Counted from the first letter of the stretch, positions 24,684 through 32,971 are shown. The stretch: DNA of 40,907 nucleotides from an uncultured Pseudanabaenaceae cyanobacterium (GCA_938017515.1 CALIJJ010000076.1:1-40907), one strand, 5' to 3'. The notes: a model not told the origin generated them from the letters alone. Numbers and translations: made by a program.

Positions 24684-26480
24684 CTAGGATTGGCCTGCCT
24701 GGAACTGTTCCACGGAATGCTGTAACTGATGGGAAACGGCCACTAACTGCCTGAGCGTCTCCGCCACCGTCGCTGACTCGGTGGAGCTACTCTGGGCTAG
24801 CGTCGCAACGGACTGCATGGTGGCACTCACCAGACTAGAGGCTGCGGTTTGGGATGAAGTACTGGCCGAAATAGACTGGAGCAACCCATCGATTTCTTGG
24901 TTGGTTTCCACCAACGACGCCAAGGTTGTACGCGTTGTATCGACCAACCGTGTCCCTGTCACAACTTGCTCTGTCCCTCGCTCCATCATGGTCAAGACCT
25001 CAGCCGTTTCCAGTTGAATGCCCGTCACCAGTTGCTCAATCTCTTGGGTTGCGTCGGTCACCTGCTCCGCCAAACGCCGGACTTCATCTGCCACAATGCG
25101 GAAGCCCTGGCCATGCTCACCAGCTCGCACGGCTTCGATGGAGGCATTGAAGGCCAAAAGGTTCGTTTTGGCAGAAATCTCAGAAATCAAACCCACAATT
25201 TTAGAAATTTCCTGGGAAGACTCGGTGAGGTGCTTCACCTTCTTGGAGGTCTCCGCCACGTTCCCCCGCAAGGCATTAATGCTGAGCACGGTTTGGTTCA
25301 TGGCATCTCCCCCCGCATCCGCCGCCGCCGACGCCCGACGCGAGATGGATGCCGCCTCTGAGGCCGTCTCTGCGACGCCTTCAATCGACACTGACATCTC
25401 CTCCACGGACTGGAGCGCATTGGTCATGGATTGAGCCTGCTGGGTCGCGGCATCAGCCAAAACACCAACGGATTGGTCACTGGCAGAAACGCTCTGGATC
25501 ACCTGGGAAGCAACAGCTTGAACCTGAAGCACCAATCCTTGAAGACTGGCCACGGTGGAATTAAAGGCATCGGCGACGGAGCCCATCTCGTCATCCGTCA
25601 CCCGAGCTCGAACCGTTAGGTTGCCCTGCCGGGCACCATCAATTTCGAGCAGAAGTTCCATCACCCGCTTTTGGAGCTGCTCGGTTTCCTGACGCTGGGC
25701 CTCAGTTTCCTGGCGTTTTTGATGGGATAAATCGTCAAAGCGATCGCGTGCATCGCTCAGTTGTGTAAACATCTCACCAAGCTGGATCGAGCGCTCATTC
25801 AAAACAAGTGCCAGATCCCCCAGCTCATCTGTCGAGACCAGATTCAGCATCTGCCCTGGCTCCAGGGTTTGGGCCGATCGCTTCAGCTGCTCTAGCGGAA
25901 TGGCGATGGTACGCGTCAGCACATAGGCAATCCCCCCATGAATCGCAACCACAAGCAGACTGGCGATCGCCACCTGAACCATCAACTGCACCTGGGCATC
26001 CCGCAACACCGTCTCCGCGATACGATCGTTCGGCGCTTGCTCGGACGGCGTCTCCGGCGCAAGCGCCGAACGGTTGCGAGCAACCTCTGCCAACTGCTCC
26101 CCTGCCATGACCCCCAGACCCACACATCCCATCACCGAAAGCAGAGCAGAAATCCCAAGCCCGACCCACTGCTTGCGCTCGACAGACCAGTTGGCCAGTC
26201 GGAGCTGCAAGCGATTGGGTTGAAACTCAGTCTCAGCGCTCTGAGCACCGGCAGCGATCGGAGACATTCCATGGTCAGGACCCCCTAAGTTCCAGGGCTC
26301 CTGGGCAACCCGATCCTCGCCATGGGCCACCGAGGCAGATTCATGGGCAACAAACTCACGAGCCACGAATGTATCTATTTCACGGGCCATCGCTTCATGG
26401 ACCATCGCTTCATGGGACATCCCTCCCTCACCGCTATCCGCCCCGAAAGCACCATCCGCCGGATGCCCCCCGCTGGCCAC
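24684..26480 (-). CDS. Methyl-accepting chemotaxis protein (PilJ/HmpD-like), main part
   Basis: From GTG 26480 the frame gives 598 aa. After a variable polar head with HEAM-type near-repeats come SVERKQWVGLGISALL as transmembrane helix 1 (about 100-125), a short periplasmic loop, transmembrane helix 2 (about 168-190), HAMP segments and a long signalling coiled coil. The cytoplasmic hairpin tip is the conserved EISAKTNLLAFNASIEAVRA and GFRIVADEVRRLAEQ pair. There is no GAF domain, so this is PilJ/HmpD-like rather than a PixJ photoreceptor. It signals to CheA through CheW. No good ribosome binding site precedes the GTG, and the frame is open further upstream (GIGAELPNAVASGG) without an earlier start, so the true N terminus probably lies in the adjacent TPR-like frame (see 26501-26863). 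An internal ATG at residue 22 is an alternative start. Confidence 0.9.
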   Translation of the reverse strand: MASGGHPADGAFGADSGEGGMSHEAMVHEAMAREIDTFVAREFVAHESASVAHGEDRVAQEPWNLGGPDHGMSPIAAGAQSAETEFQPNRLQLRLANWSVERKQWVGLGISALLSVMGCVGLGVMAGEQLAEVARNRSALAPETPSEQAPNDRIAETVLRDAQVQLMVQVAIASLLVVAIHGGIAYVLTRTIAIPLEQLKRSAQTLEPGQMLNLVSTDELGDLALVLNERSIQLGEMFTQLSDARDRFDDLSHQKRQETEAQRQETEQLQKRVMELLLEIDGARQGNLTVRARVTDDEMGSVADAFNSTVASLQGLVLQVQAVASQVIQSVSASDQSVGVLADAATQQAQSMTNALQSVEEMSVSIEGVAETASEAASISRRASAAADAGGDAMNQTVLSINALRGNVAETSKKVKHLTESSQEISKIVGLISEISAKTNLLAFNASIEAVRAGEHGQGFRIVADEVRRLAEQVTDATQEIEQLVTGIQLETAEVLTMMERGTEQVVTGTRLVDTTRTTLASLVETNQEIDGLLQSISASTSSQTAASSLVSATMQSVATLAQSSSTESATVAETLRQLVAVSHQLQHSVEQFQAGQS

Positions 26481-26500
26481 TGCGTTAGGAAGCTCCGCTC

Positions 26501-26863
26501 CTATTCCCTTATCTCCAGATACCTTTTCTCCAGAAACCTTGTCAGCCCCCCCTGGGAGACCCCTTCAGACATCCCCTCCAGAGCCTTACGGGCCATGGCA
26601 CCATACTGTCCCTGGGGGTCAGCGGCAACGAGGGTCTGGTAAAGGGCGATCGCCGCCGCATCCTGGCCAGCCTGCTGCAAATTGCTAGCCTGCATCACAC
26701 CGTCGAGAAGCTGATCCTCAGTCATATCCTGGCCGTTCAGCTCAGGCACAGCATCAAACGTCTCTGCCGCTGCTGAATCCCAAGGAGAGGATATGGCACC
26801 AGAGATAGCAGCATCGGAGACAGCAGCATCAGGGGTCAGTTCAGAAGGGGTGGAGGAAGTCAT
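26501..26863 (-). pseudogene. TPR-like N-terminal fragment of the methyl-accepting protein, out of frame
   Basis: A 120-aa frame (ATG 26863; TTG 26878 is also possible) has an acidic, Ala/Ser-rich head and then one TPR-like helix pair with AAIALYQTLVAADPQG and MARKALEGM, ending LEKRYLEIRE. It stops 20 bases before the next frame's first start codon. In cyanobacterial PilJ/HmpD proteins, as I know them, such a TPR-like segment directly precedes the first membrane helix in one chain. The downstream frame continues the sense (GIGAELPN) in the -1 frame. The simplest reading is one gene broken by an indel of one (mod three), either natural or a sequencing error. A true two-gene arrangement or programmed slippage is less likely, as no strong slippery heptamer is present. 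Confidence 0.6.
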
Positions 26864-26965
26864 AGGTGTCAACGCCAAAAGCAGTAGAAGGGTGTTAATC
26901 AGATCGCGTCAAATCGATATCAACATCAGGCAATATCAAGGTCAGCACAAAAACGTGGGAGCCAT

Positions 26966-27436
26966 TCACCAGCGATGAATCTGAAATAGGCCATCCATAT
27001 CCAGTAGCAGCATCGGGCTACCCAATCGCGTCACGCCTCGAAAGGATTGGCGAAGCCGCTCTGGAAATTGCACGGGCATCGGTTGCACCTGGGTCTCTGG
27101 CACTTCCACAATGCCCCGCAACTTCGACACAACACAGGCCAAGGTCCGCTGGGCAGCGGCATCCGCCACCACCACCGCCGTCAACGATTCCGTTTCTCGC
27201 AGACTCAAGTGCCCCCCCGGCTGGTCCGCCTCCGGCCGCAGCGCGAGCAAATCGCTCAGGTTCAGGCTCCAAAGCAACTTGCCACGCCAGTTCGACACCC
27301 CCAATAGCAATGGGTTCACACCGGGTACCGGGGAAATTTGTCCTGGTTTGAAGCTCAGCACTTCAGCAATTGCTTGGGCCGGAATGCCCACCCGAAGGTC
27401 ATGTCTCAGTTGTAGATCTAGGTATTCGATCGCCAT
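26966..27436 (-). CDS. CheW-like adaptor (PilI/HmpC-like)
   Basis: The 156-aa protein is a single CheW/SH3-like beta-barrel domain. Visible family features are VGIPAQAIAEVL near the N terminus, VPGVNPLLLGVSNWRGKLL around residues 37-56 (the conserved G-x-x-x-x-RG), the DLLAL helix, and a C-terminal GSPMLLLDMDGLF strand-helix. It couples the methyl-accepting protein to the CheA kinase. The gene lies between the CheY-like gene (83-base gap) and the receptor gene, the usual order for pil/hmp operons. No clear ribosome binding site is seen before ATG 27436. Confidence 0.9.
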   Translation of the reverse strand: MAIEYLDLQLRHDLRVGIPAQAIAEVLSFKPGQISPVPGVNPLLLGVSNWRGKLLWSLNLSDLLALRPEADQPGGHLSLRETESLTAVVVADAAAQRTLACVVSKLRGIVEVPETQVQPMPVQFPERLRQSFRGVTRLGSPMLLLDMDGLFQIHRW

Positions 27437-27519
27437 GGCCGCACCGCACGGTAGGGTAATTTTTCAATGGGAGTGTCAATGTTCAGGGGTGTTTCGCTGT
27501 TGGAGCCCTAGAGGGTCGC

Positions 27520-28023
27520 TCAGGCGAGGCAGGACCGAACCGCCTCGATTAATTCCTGGGGGGCGAAGGGCTTGGTTAGGTAAGCAGAGCCTCCCTGACG
27601 GAGTCCCCAGAACCGATCAAAGTCTTGGTTCTTGGACGTGCAAAAGATCACGGGTACCTTTTCAGTGGCGGGGCGCGATCGCAGTTGCCGACACAAATCA
27701 AAACCACTCATCCCTGGCATCACGACATCGATCACCATGAGATCGGGCATGTGGTCCGCCAGCCAAGCCAAAGCCGCCTCACCGCTATCCACCACCACCA
27801 CCTCAACATTTAAGTGACCCAACAGCCCCGCAATGAGTCGCTGCTCCGCCCGAGAATCATCCACAACCAACACGATTTTGGATGGCATCGCAGCATCAGG
27901 GGCACTTTTTTGAGGGGCATTGACCAGCGTAGGTCGCGTCGTAGCAGCGTTGGCAGTGGAGAAGCCCGCAGTCAAGGAGCTAGCAACCGCAGAATGGGTA
28001 ACGGAAGAATTCGGAGCTGACAT
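27520..28023 (-). CDS. CheY-like response regulator (PilH/HmpB-like) with N-terminal extension
   Basis: The 167-aa protein is a single receiver domain preceded by about 45 residues rich in Ser, Ala and Thr. The receiver starts at PSKIVLVVDDSRAEQR. The acceptor Asp is in LMVIDVVMPGMSG, the conserved Thr/Ser in VIFCTSK and the Lys in YLTKPF. Its ATG overlaps the stop codon of the upstream PatA-like gene (TAATG at 28021-28025), so translation is coupled and the long N terminus is probably real, although ATG at residue 46 would give a standard-length CheY. It is probably a phosphate sink or output regulator for the CheA of this operon. Confidence 0.92.
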   Translation of the reverse strand: MSAPNSSVTHSAVASSLTAGFSTANAATTRPTLVNAPQKSAPDAAMPSKIVLVVDDSRAEQRLIAGLLGHLNVEVVVVDSGEAALAWLADHMPDLMVIDVVMPGMSGFDLCRQLRSRPATEKVPVIFCTSKNQDFDRFWGLRQGGSAYLTKPFAPQELIEAVRSCLA

Positions 28024-29213
28024 TACTGACTCACCTCTGCAACTTGTGTGTACTGCGCCACCGTATCCATCAGAGTCTGGGCATCAAAGGGCTTGGTAAT
28101 GTAGTCCGTCGCGCCAGCAACCTTAGCTCGAACCTTATCGATGAACCCATCGCGCCCTGTCAACATCACAATGGGCATCTCCTTCAACAGAGCAGACTGG
28201 CGCAAAAGACGGCAAAGCTCGTAACCATCCAGGTTGGGCATGCTGATATCCATCAGAATCAAGGAGGGTTTCTCCTTGGCCAGGGAAGAGAGCGCCTGGA
28301 GGGGATTGGTTAAGCCCAAGACGCGATAGCCCGCCGCTTCGAGAATGAGTTTGACGTTGCGCTGAACCGTGACGCTATCGTCAATACAAATCACCGTCTG
28401 CTTGGATGTCTCCGTCGCTTCACGGCTCTGGCTCACCGTCCCGAGGATGCCGGATTCGACCCCCTGGGCCGAAATCTTCGCCAGTTGGAGCAGATCAACC
28501 TTAAGGCGATAGGCCAACTGGTACAGGCTGGGTCGATCCTCCAGAACATTGGTCAAAGACACCCGAGGCGGCTCCGTCACCAAGGAACCCAGCTCATGCA
28601 TCCACTGCTGCTCAAACCCATTGCGATCGAGGACTTGCAGATGCTGGAGCGGAGAAGCAATCTCTGGGCGCAGCTTCTGCCAAGCCGCAATTTGTGAGGC
28701 AATGGGGGCAATTAACTCTTTCAGCGGCATGGCAGCAGTCAGCGGGTCCAGCTGAATCTCTCGATCAAACTGAATGGCCGCTTGGGGCATCGACAGGATG
28801 TGAATCAGCGCTTCCTGACTGAAGAGACGCAAAAAAGTGGAGAGTTGATTTTGCGTAATCTGACCGGTTTCATGACTACGGTGCAGAAACTCGTAGGCCG
28901 AACTGGTGTAGCCGTTTTTAACTTGGCCCAGCAGCCGAGAGCGGGTTCGCTGCAAAATATATTTGAGTCGTGAGCGATCGCCTAGGGTACTGGTAATGAA
29001 ATGCAGCTCTCCCTGCCCAGCATGCACCACCCAAGCGGCAGTATCCTCTTTGACCCCACGAATCACAAGACGTCCCGAAATCTGACGCCGCATCACGTTA
29101 TGCAACGCTTTAGGGGGTGAAGCGACAACGCCAGGCGCTGTTGCTGAAGGAAAAGTGCTCCCTGCGTCACCAGCAGTTGCAGAAGGTAAACGGGTATCAG
29201 TCGGATTTAGCAT
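28023..29213 (-). CDS. PatA-like response regulator (PilG/HmpA-like), first gene of the chemosensory operon
   Basis: The 396-aa protein has an N-terminal DUF4388/PATAN-type domain (about 35-250) with SGRLVIRG, GELHFITSTLGDRSRL and a helical AYEFLHR region. A C-terminal receiver (about 270-392) has VICIDDSVTVQR, acceptor Asp in LILMDISMPNLDG and Lys in YITKPF. This is the architecture of cyanobacterial PatA, PixG and PilG, which link CheA signalling to pilus motor choice or heterocyst patterning. It leads an operon of regulator, CheY, CheW, receptor and CheA. The first 35 residues are low-complexity Pro/Ala/Thr. Upstream is a 288-base divergent region shared with the ferredoxin gene, where the operon promoter must lie. 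Confidence 0.92.
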   Translation of the reverse strand: MLNPTDTRLPSATAGDAGSTFPSATAPGVVASPPKALHNVMRRQISGRLVIRGVKEDTAAWVVHAGQGELHFITSTLGDRSRLKYILQRTRSRLLGQVKNGYTSSAYEFLHRSHETGQITQNQLSTFLRLFSQEALIHILSMPQAAIQFDREIQLDPLTAAMPLKELIAPIASQIAAWQKLRPEIASPLQHLQVLDRNGFEQQWMHELGSLVTEPPRVSLTNVLEDRPSLYQLAYRLKVDLLQLAKISAQGVESGILGTVSQSREATETSKQTVICIDDSVTVQRNVKLILEAAGYRVLGLTNPLQALSSLAKEKPSLILMDISMPNLDGYELCRLLRQSALLKEMPIVMLTGRDGFIDKVRAKVAGATDYITKPFDAQTLMDTVAQYTQVAEVSQ

Positions 29214-29294
29214 TGGGACTTAACCGGATGGCGCGATGAACACTCACAGGACTCTGGCCTTAGATTGCCCAGCCAAATGACTTAAATAGAGCTA

Positions 29295-29331
29295 AACCTA
29301 CAAATCCAAATCAGCCCGAGGATTGTAGGTT
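29295..29331. promoter_or_regulatory. Inverted repeat in the divergent PatA-like/ferredoxin promoter region
   Basis: AACCTACAAATCC (29295-29307) and GGATTGTAGGTT (29320-29331) form a 12-bp stem with one bulged A and a 12-base loop. It lies 80-120 bases upstream of the PatA-like start, with the ferredoxin start on the other side. No T run follows, so an operator or leader hairpin is more likely than a terminator. Confidence 0.45.
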
Positions 29332-29501
29332 CAAGGGCCATCCATTCTCCAGAAAATGCTTTAGCCAAGGGACAAGGGAGAAAGGATGAAATCAGGTTTC
29401 CCAGCCCCCAAAAAGCCCAAAGAACGCAATAACGGAGCCCACGCATCAAAACTGGACTGGATAAGATGAGGGGGCATGTCACAATTTTCAGCTTGTCCAC
29501 T

Positions 29502-29738
29502 ATGGCCATTACTGTCCGTTTCTTACCCGACAATCTCACCGTTAAAGCTGAACCGGGAGAAGATCTCCTTGATGTCGCCCAGCGTGCCGGTATTACTATC
29601 CCGACGGGCTGCATGATGGGCTCGTGCCATGCCTGCGAAGTCGAGTTGGATGGGGAAGCCGTGTGTGGCTGCATCACAAGCATTCCTGCTTCGGAAAAGG
29701 AAATTACGGTGGACCTCTATAGCGATCCGGCCTGGTAA
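29502..29738 (+). CDS. Small 2Fe-2S ferredoxin-like protein
   Basis: ATG 29502 gives a 78-aa protein beginning MAITVRFLPD; the longer frame from 29466 has a non-homologous head. The iron-sulfur ligands are visible as C-x4-C-x2-C (GCMMGSCHAC) plus a later Cys in VCGC, the plant-type ferredoxin pattern. At 78 residues it is shorter than photosynthetic PetF (about 97-99) and lacks part of its C-terminal end. It probably carries electrons to a specific partner rather than in the main photosynthetic chain. The aminotransferase gene follows 56 bases downstream on the same strand and could be cotranscribed. Confidence 0.85.
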   Translation: MAITVRFLPDNLTVKAEPGEDLLDVAQRAGITIPTGCMMGSCHACEVELDGEAVCGCITSIPASEKEITVDLYSDPAW

Positions 29739-29794
29739 GTCTGACGGGGGAAGGAAATCGATACTATGGATACGTCCTTCTTGCTCGCAATGCC

Positions 29795-31087
29795 ATGACT
29801 GCCTCCCCCTCCCCGGCTTTGAACCCAGTTCTCACCCAAGTGGGTGAACAAATGTCGGCCTTGACCGGGGTGCGTGCCATCATGAAGGACATCATCGAGA
29901 CGCTGCGCAGTGGCAAGGGTCAGGATTTTATCAACCTTAGCGCGGGCAATCCAGTGATTTTGCCGGAGGTGGAGACGCTGTGGCGGGACTGTACGGCGGA
30001 GCTGCTGGCCAGCGAAGACTATGGCAACGTGGTCTGCCGCTATGGCTCGAGTCAGGGCTATGAACCGCTGATTGAGGCGATCGCCCAGGATTTCCACCAG
30101 CGCTACGGCTGGGAGATCAACGACCGAAATATCCTCATTACCCCCGGTAGCCAATCCCTCTATTTCCTAGCGGCCAATGCCTTTGGCGGACGCACAGAGG
30201 AAGGAGAACTGAAAAATATAGTCCTGCCCCTCAGCCCGGACTATACCGGCTACGGCGGCATCAGCCTGGTGCCGGAAGCATTAGTCGCCTACAGACCGAC
30301 CATTGAACGCTTAGGCAACCATCGCTTCAAATATCGCCCCGACTTTAGTCAGGTTCAAATCGATCAAAATACGGGGATGGTGCTATTTTCCCGGCCCTGC
30401 AACCCGACAGGGAACGTGCTGACGGATGAGGAGGTGACCAAGTTGGCCGAGCTGGCTGCGCCCCACGATGCACCGGTCTTTGTGGATTCGGCCTATGCGC
30501 CACCCTACCCCGGACTGAATTTCACGGACATGACCCCGTTGTTTGGCGAAAATTTGGTCCACTGCATCAGTCTGTCGAAGGCGGGATTGCCGGGGGAGCG
30601 GCTGGGTGTGGTGATTGGCCCAGAATCTATCATTCGGACATTGGAAGCATTTCAGACGAATTTCTGTATCCATTCATCGCGCTATGGGCAGGCGATCGCA
30701 GCCCGCGCCATCCGCTCCGGAGCCCTCGCCGATCTGGCCAAGTCAGTCATTCGCCCCCACTATGCCGAGAAGTTCGAGGTGGTAGAAGCCAGCCTGGATG
30801 AATTCATGCCAGACGCATTGCCGTGGTACCTACACAAGGGCGAAGGAGCCATTTTTGCTTGGCTCTGGCTGGATGAATTGCCCATGACGGACTGGGAGTT
30901 CTACCAGCAACTCAAGCAGGTGGGTGTCATTGCAGTGCCAGGATCATCCTTTTTCCCAGGGTTACGGGAGGATTGGCCCCATACACGCCAGTGTTTGCGC
31001 ATTAGCCTAACGGCGACGGCAACGGAGTTGCGAGAGGGGATGAAACGACTGGCACAGCAGGTAGAACAGACCTACGCAAAACACTAG
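29795..31087 (+). CDS. avtA: Valine-pyruvate-type aminotransferase (fold-type I PLP enzyme)
   Basis: The 430-aa protein is a PLP-dependent aminotransferase closest, by eye, to AvtA. It shows INLSAGNPVILPEV near the N terminus, ITPGSQSLYFLAAN (cofactor phosphate region), FSRPCNPTGNVLTDEE (Asn of the PLP site), FVDSAYAPPYPG (Asp and Tyr that contact the ring), and the Schiff-base Lys in ISLSKAGLPGERLG, with the Arg of CLRISLTAT near the end binding the substrate carboxylate. It would interconvert valine and pyruvate with 2-oxoisovalerate and alanine. Length and motifs are complete. It lies between the small ferredoxin and an esterase-like gene, with no evident functional link. Confidence 0.88.
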   Translation: MTASPSPALNPVLTQVGEQMSALTGVRAIMKDIIETLRSGKGQDFINLSAGNPVILPEVETLWRDCTAELLASEDYGNVVCRYGSSQGYEPLIEAIAQDFHQRYGWEINDRNILITPGSQSLYFLAANAFGGRTEEGELKNIVLPLSPDYTGYGGISLVPEALVAYRPTIERLGNHRFKYRPDFSQVQIDQNTGMVLFSRPCNPTGNVLTDEEVTKLAELAAPHDAPVFVDSAYAPPYPGLNFTDMTPLFGENLVHCISLSKAGLPGERLGVVIGPESIIRTLEAFQTNFCIHSSRYGQAIAARAIRSGALADLAKSVIRPHYAEKFEVVEASLDEFMPDALPWYLHKGEGAIFAWLWLDELPMTDWEFYQQLKQVGVIAVPGSSFFPGLREDWPHTRQCLRISLTATATELREGMKRLAQQVEQTYAKH

Positions 31088-31221
31088 CGGCGTGAGTGGG
31101 GCAAAACCCCATAGCGGTATGAAGGATTACACCTCCCTCCCCAGAATCCGAAATATCATTTACGCTCACACGGACGCCTAACATCGCTCCCCCCATCGCC
31201 CTCCCAGAGAAGCCAGTCTTC

Positions 31222-32292
31222 ATGCCTGACGACACCTCTACCTACGTCCAGCTCGCCCATACGATCCTGCAAGAAACCGAGCAGCAGATTCCAACGCTGC
31301 GGAATCCAGAATGTCGGCCCATCTTTTTGTTACATCCCCAACCCACCTCAAAGGTTTGCCTTTTCTTCCACGGCTTCACCGCCGCACCGTTTCAGTTCGC
31401 ATCTCTGGCAAAAATTCTTTTCAAGGCAGGCTACAACGTCCTGGTCCCGCTTCTGCCTGGCCATGGCTTGCAAGGCGATTGGGGGCCCTTTAATCCGCCC
31501 CCTCTGCCGACCCAAGCCTCAACCTACGAGGACTTTGCCCAACACTGGCTCCAGCGAGCACGCTCTCTAGGACAAAAAATTGTCACTGGGGGACTGTCCG
31601 GCGGGGGAACACTGGCCGCTTGGTTGGCGCTGGAGCATCCCCGGGCCATCGACAAGACCATCTTGTTTGCGCCCTATTTCAGCAGCAGCGACCGTATCCT
31701 CGATCCGCTCACGCGACTCATTAATCGGTATCAGGAATGGCTGCGCCCCAGTCACACGGAGCATGCAGCCTTTCAACCCCCAGGCTACAAAGGCTTTGAG
31801 GTCTCAGCCCTACAGGTGTTCCTGGACATGGGTCGGGATGTGTTGCGGCGATCGCAATACGAAGACACAGCGTCCCTCTTCATCATCTCCAGCGCCAGCG
31901 ATCGTGACCATGACCCATCCCTCTCCGATCCGACCCTTGACCCCAGCGACCACCGCCTATTTTTCGATCGCATCCTGCGTTATCAACCCCACACCTGGCT
32001 CCTCTGCTTTGATCAAGTCCACGATATTCCCCACGCGATGCTCACCCCCGAAGAAGATAATCCCAACATCTTCATGCTGATGCGCGTGGCCAAGGGCTAT
32101 ATCGAAAGCGACCTCACCTGGAACGAAGTTGCCGAAATTGGTCATCGCATGGCCCGAGGGCAAGTCTTCCCCGCAGCCGTGCAGCAGCTAGGCTTTAGCC
32201 AGCGCGTCTCGCCGGACATGCCCACCGTGATGACGCTGATGGACAAGCGGCAATTCCTCGACCTGCGCCAGCAACAGCGCGTTTTGCGATAG
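31222..32292 (+). CDS. Alpha/beta-hydrolase, carboxylesterase/lysophospholipase-like
   Basis: The 356-aa protein has the alpha/beta-hydrolase plan: VCLFFHGFTAAP (HG oxyanion-hole strand, about 46-57), VLVPLLPGHGLQGDWG (PGHG typical of monoglyceride lipase/carboxylesterase kin), the nucleophile elbow GGLSGGGTLAAW, and a late His in QVHDIPHAM as the likely catalytic base, with Asp in an SASDRDHD stretch. There is no signal peptide, so it is cytoplasmic. The C-terminal 70 residues are a helical extension. The substrate is unknown. The next gene starts 34 bases later, so the two are likely cotranscribed. Confidence 0.8.
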   Translation: MPDDTSTYVQLAHTILQETEQQIPTLRNPECRPIFLLHPQPTSKVCLFFHGFTAAPFQFASLAKILFKAGYNVLVPLLPGHGLQGDWGPFNPPPLPTQASTYEDFAQHWLQRARSLGQKIVTGGLSGGGTLAAWLALEHPRAIDKTILFAPYFSSSDRILDPLTRLINRYQEWLRPSHTEHAAFQPPGYKGFEVSALQVFLDMGRDVLRRSQYEDTASLFIISSASDRDHDPSLSDPTLDPSDHRLFFDRILRYQPHTWLLCFDQVHDIPHAMLTPEEDNPNIFMLMRVAKGYIESDLTWNEVAEIGHRMARGQVFPAAVQQLGFSQRVSPDMPTVMTLMDKRQFLDLRQQQRVLR

Positions 32293-32326
32293 GGTTTGCG
32301 ACAGGGTCTGAGCAAACAAAAAGGCA

Positions 32327-32815
32327 ATGGAAACCCAGTGGATTCAAGTCACCGCCACAATCAAATCGGGCTACGGCGTGGCCTCTGGCCAGGGCAGCCA
32401 TAGCCCCTATCCAGCCGGGTCCATTGCGCTGCAAACCCCTTTCTTTCGCGATCGCGGCCTCGATCTTTCTCCCTACTTCCCCGGCACAATCAACCTCTCC
32501 ATTCAGCCCCATCGCTTCCAGCTCACCCAACCGCAATACACCTTCCGGCAGGTGGCTTGGTTCCCCGACATTCCCCCCGAGGACTTTTCGTTTTCGCGGT
32601 GCCAATTGGAAACTCGTCACGGCGATCGCGCCCAGGGCTTGATTTACTACCCCCACCCAGACACCAAACCCGACCACTTCCAAGACCCCAGCATCATCGA
32701 GGTTCTGGCACCGTTCTTGCCAGGGTTGAATCCGGGCGATCGCCTCACCCTCAGACTCAACCCCAACGAAGTCGAAGTCACTTCGACCGAGGACGCCCAT
32801 CAAAGCAATACCTAG
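32327..32815 (+). CDS. Uncharacterised protein resembling CTP-dependent riboflavin kinase (DUF120/RibK fold)
   Basis: This 162-aa protein starts after a weak AAGG site. Its motif order resembles archaeal CTP-dependent riboflavin kinases: a glycine-rich YGVASGQGSH strand-loop (16-25), LSPYFPGTINLSI (47-59) which parallels the PYPGTLN signature whose Thr and Asn bind metal/nucleotide, then FSRCQLE (88-94), GLIYYPHPDT (104-113), and IIEVLAPFLPGLNPGDRLTLRL (123-144), which parallels the family's IEIIAP...L.DGD..I ending. I infer a RIFT-barrel of this family. Bacteria normally use RibF instead, so this may be a divergent kinase or a non-catalytic relative. It directly follows the hydrolase gene. 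The similarity is by eye only and needs a profile search. Confidence 0.55.
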   Translation: METQWIQVTATIKSGYGVASGQGSHSPYPAGSIALQTPFFRDRGLDLSPYFPGTINLSIQPHRFQLTQPQYTFRQVAWFPDIPPEDFSFSRCQLETRHGDRAQGLIYYPHPDTKPDHFQDPSIIEVLAPFLPGLNPGDRLTLRLNPNEVEVTSTEDAHQSNT

Positions 32816-32858
32816 GAAACCCAGAACCTAGAAAACCCAGAACCTAGAAAACCCAGAT
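32811..32858. repeat. Three 16-bp tandem repeats at a gene's 3' end
   Basis: Units CCTAGGAAACCCAGAA (32811-32826), CCTAGAAAACCCAGAA (32827-32842) and CCTAGAAAACCCAGAT (32843-32858). The first unit contains the TAG stop (32813-32815) of the RibK-like gene, so the array grew out of the coding end into the gap. Confidence 0.9.
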
Positions 32859-32874
32859 ATTTGCCAGATACTTT

Positions 32875-32941
32875 GTAGGGGCAGGTCTAGCAGAGCAACC
32901 AACGGCTCGACTCCATGGATGCTGGCAAAACCGTCCCCTAC
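32875..32941. repeat. Short MITE-like inverted repeat element
   Basis: GTAGGGG (32875-32881) and CCCCTAC (32935-32941) bound a 67-base segment whose ends (TGTAGGGGCAGGT and ACCGTCCCCTAC) look like the dispersed GTAGGGGCGGGT-type palindromic repeats common in cyanobacterial intergenic regions. The interior pairs poorly, so this would be a decayed copy. It may also act as a terminator between convergent genes. Confidence 0.5.
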
Positions 32942-32971
32942 CGCAGAATGGTGCGTCTTTCTCGCAATGTC

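Noticed and set aside
29466..29501. Ferredoxin start at 29466
   Set aside because: The 12-residue head is not ferredoxin-like; MAITVRF at 29502 is the usual beginning of the fold.
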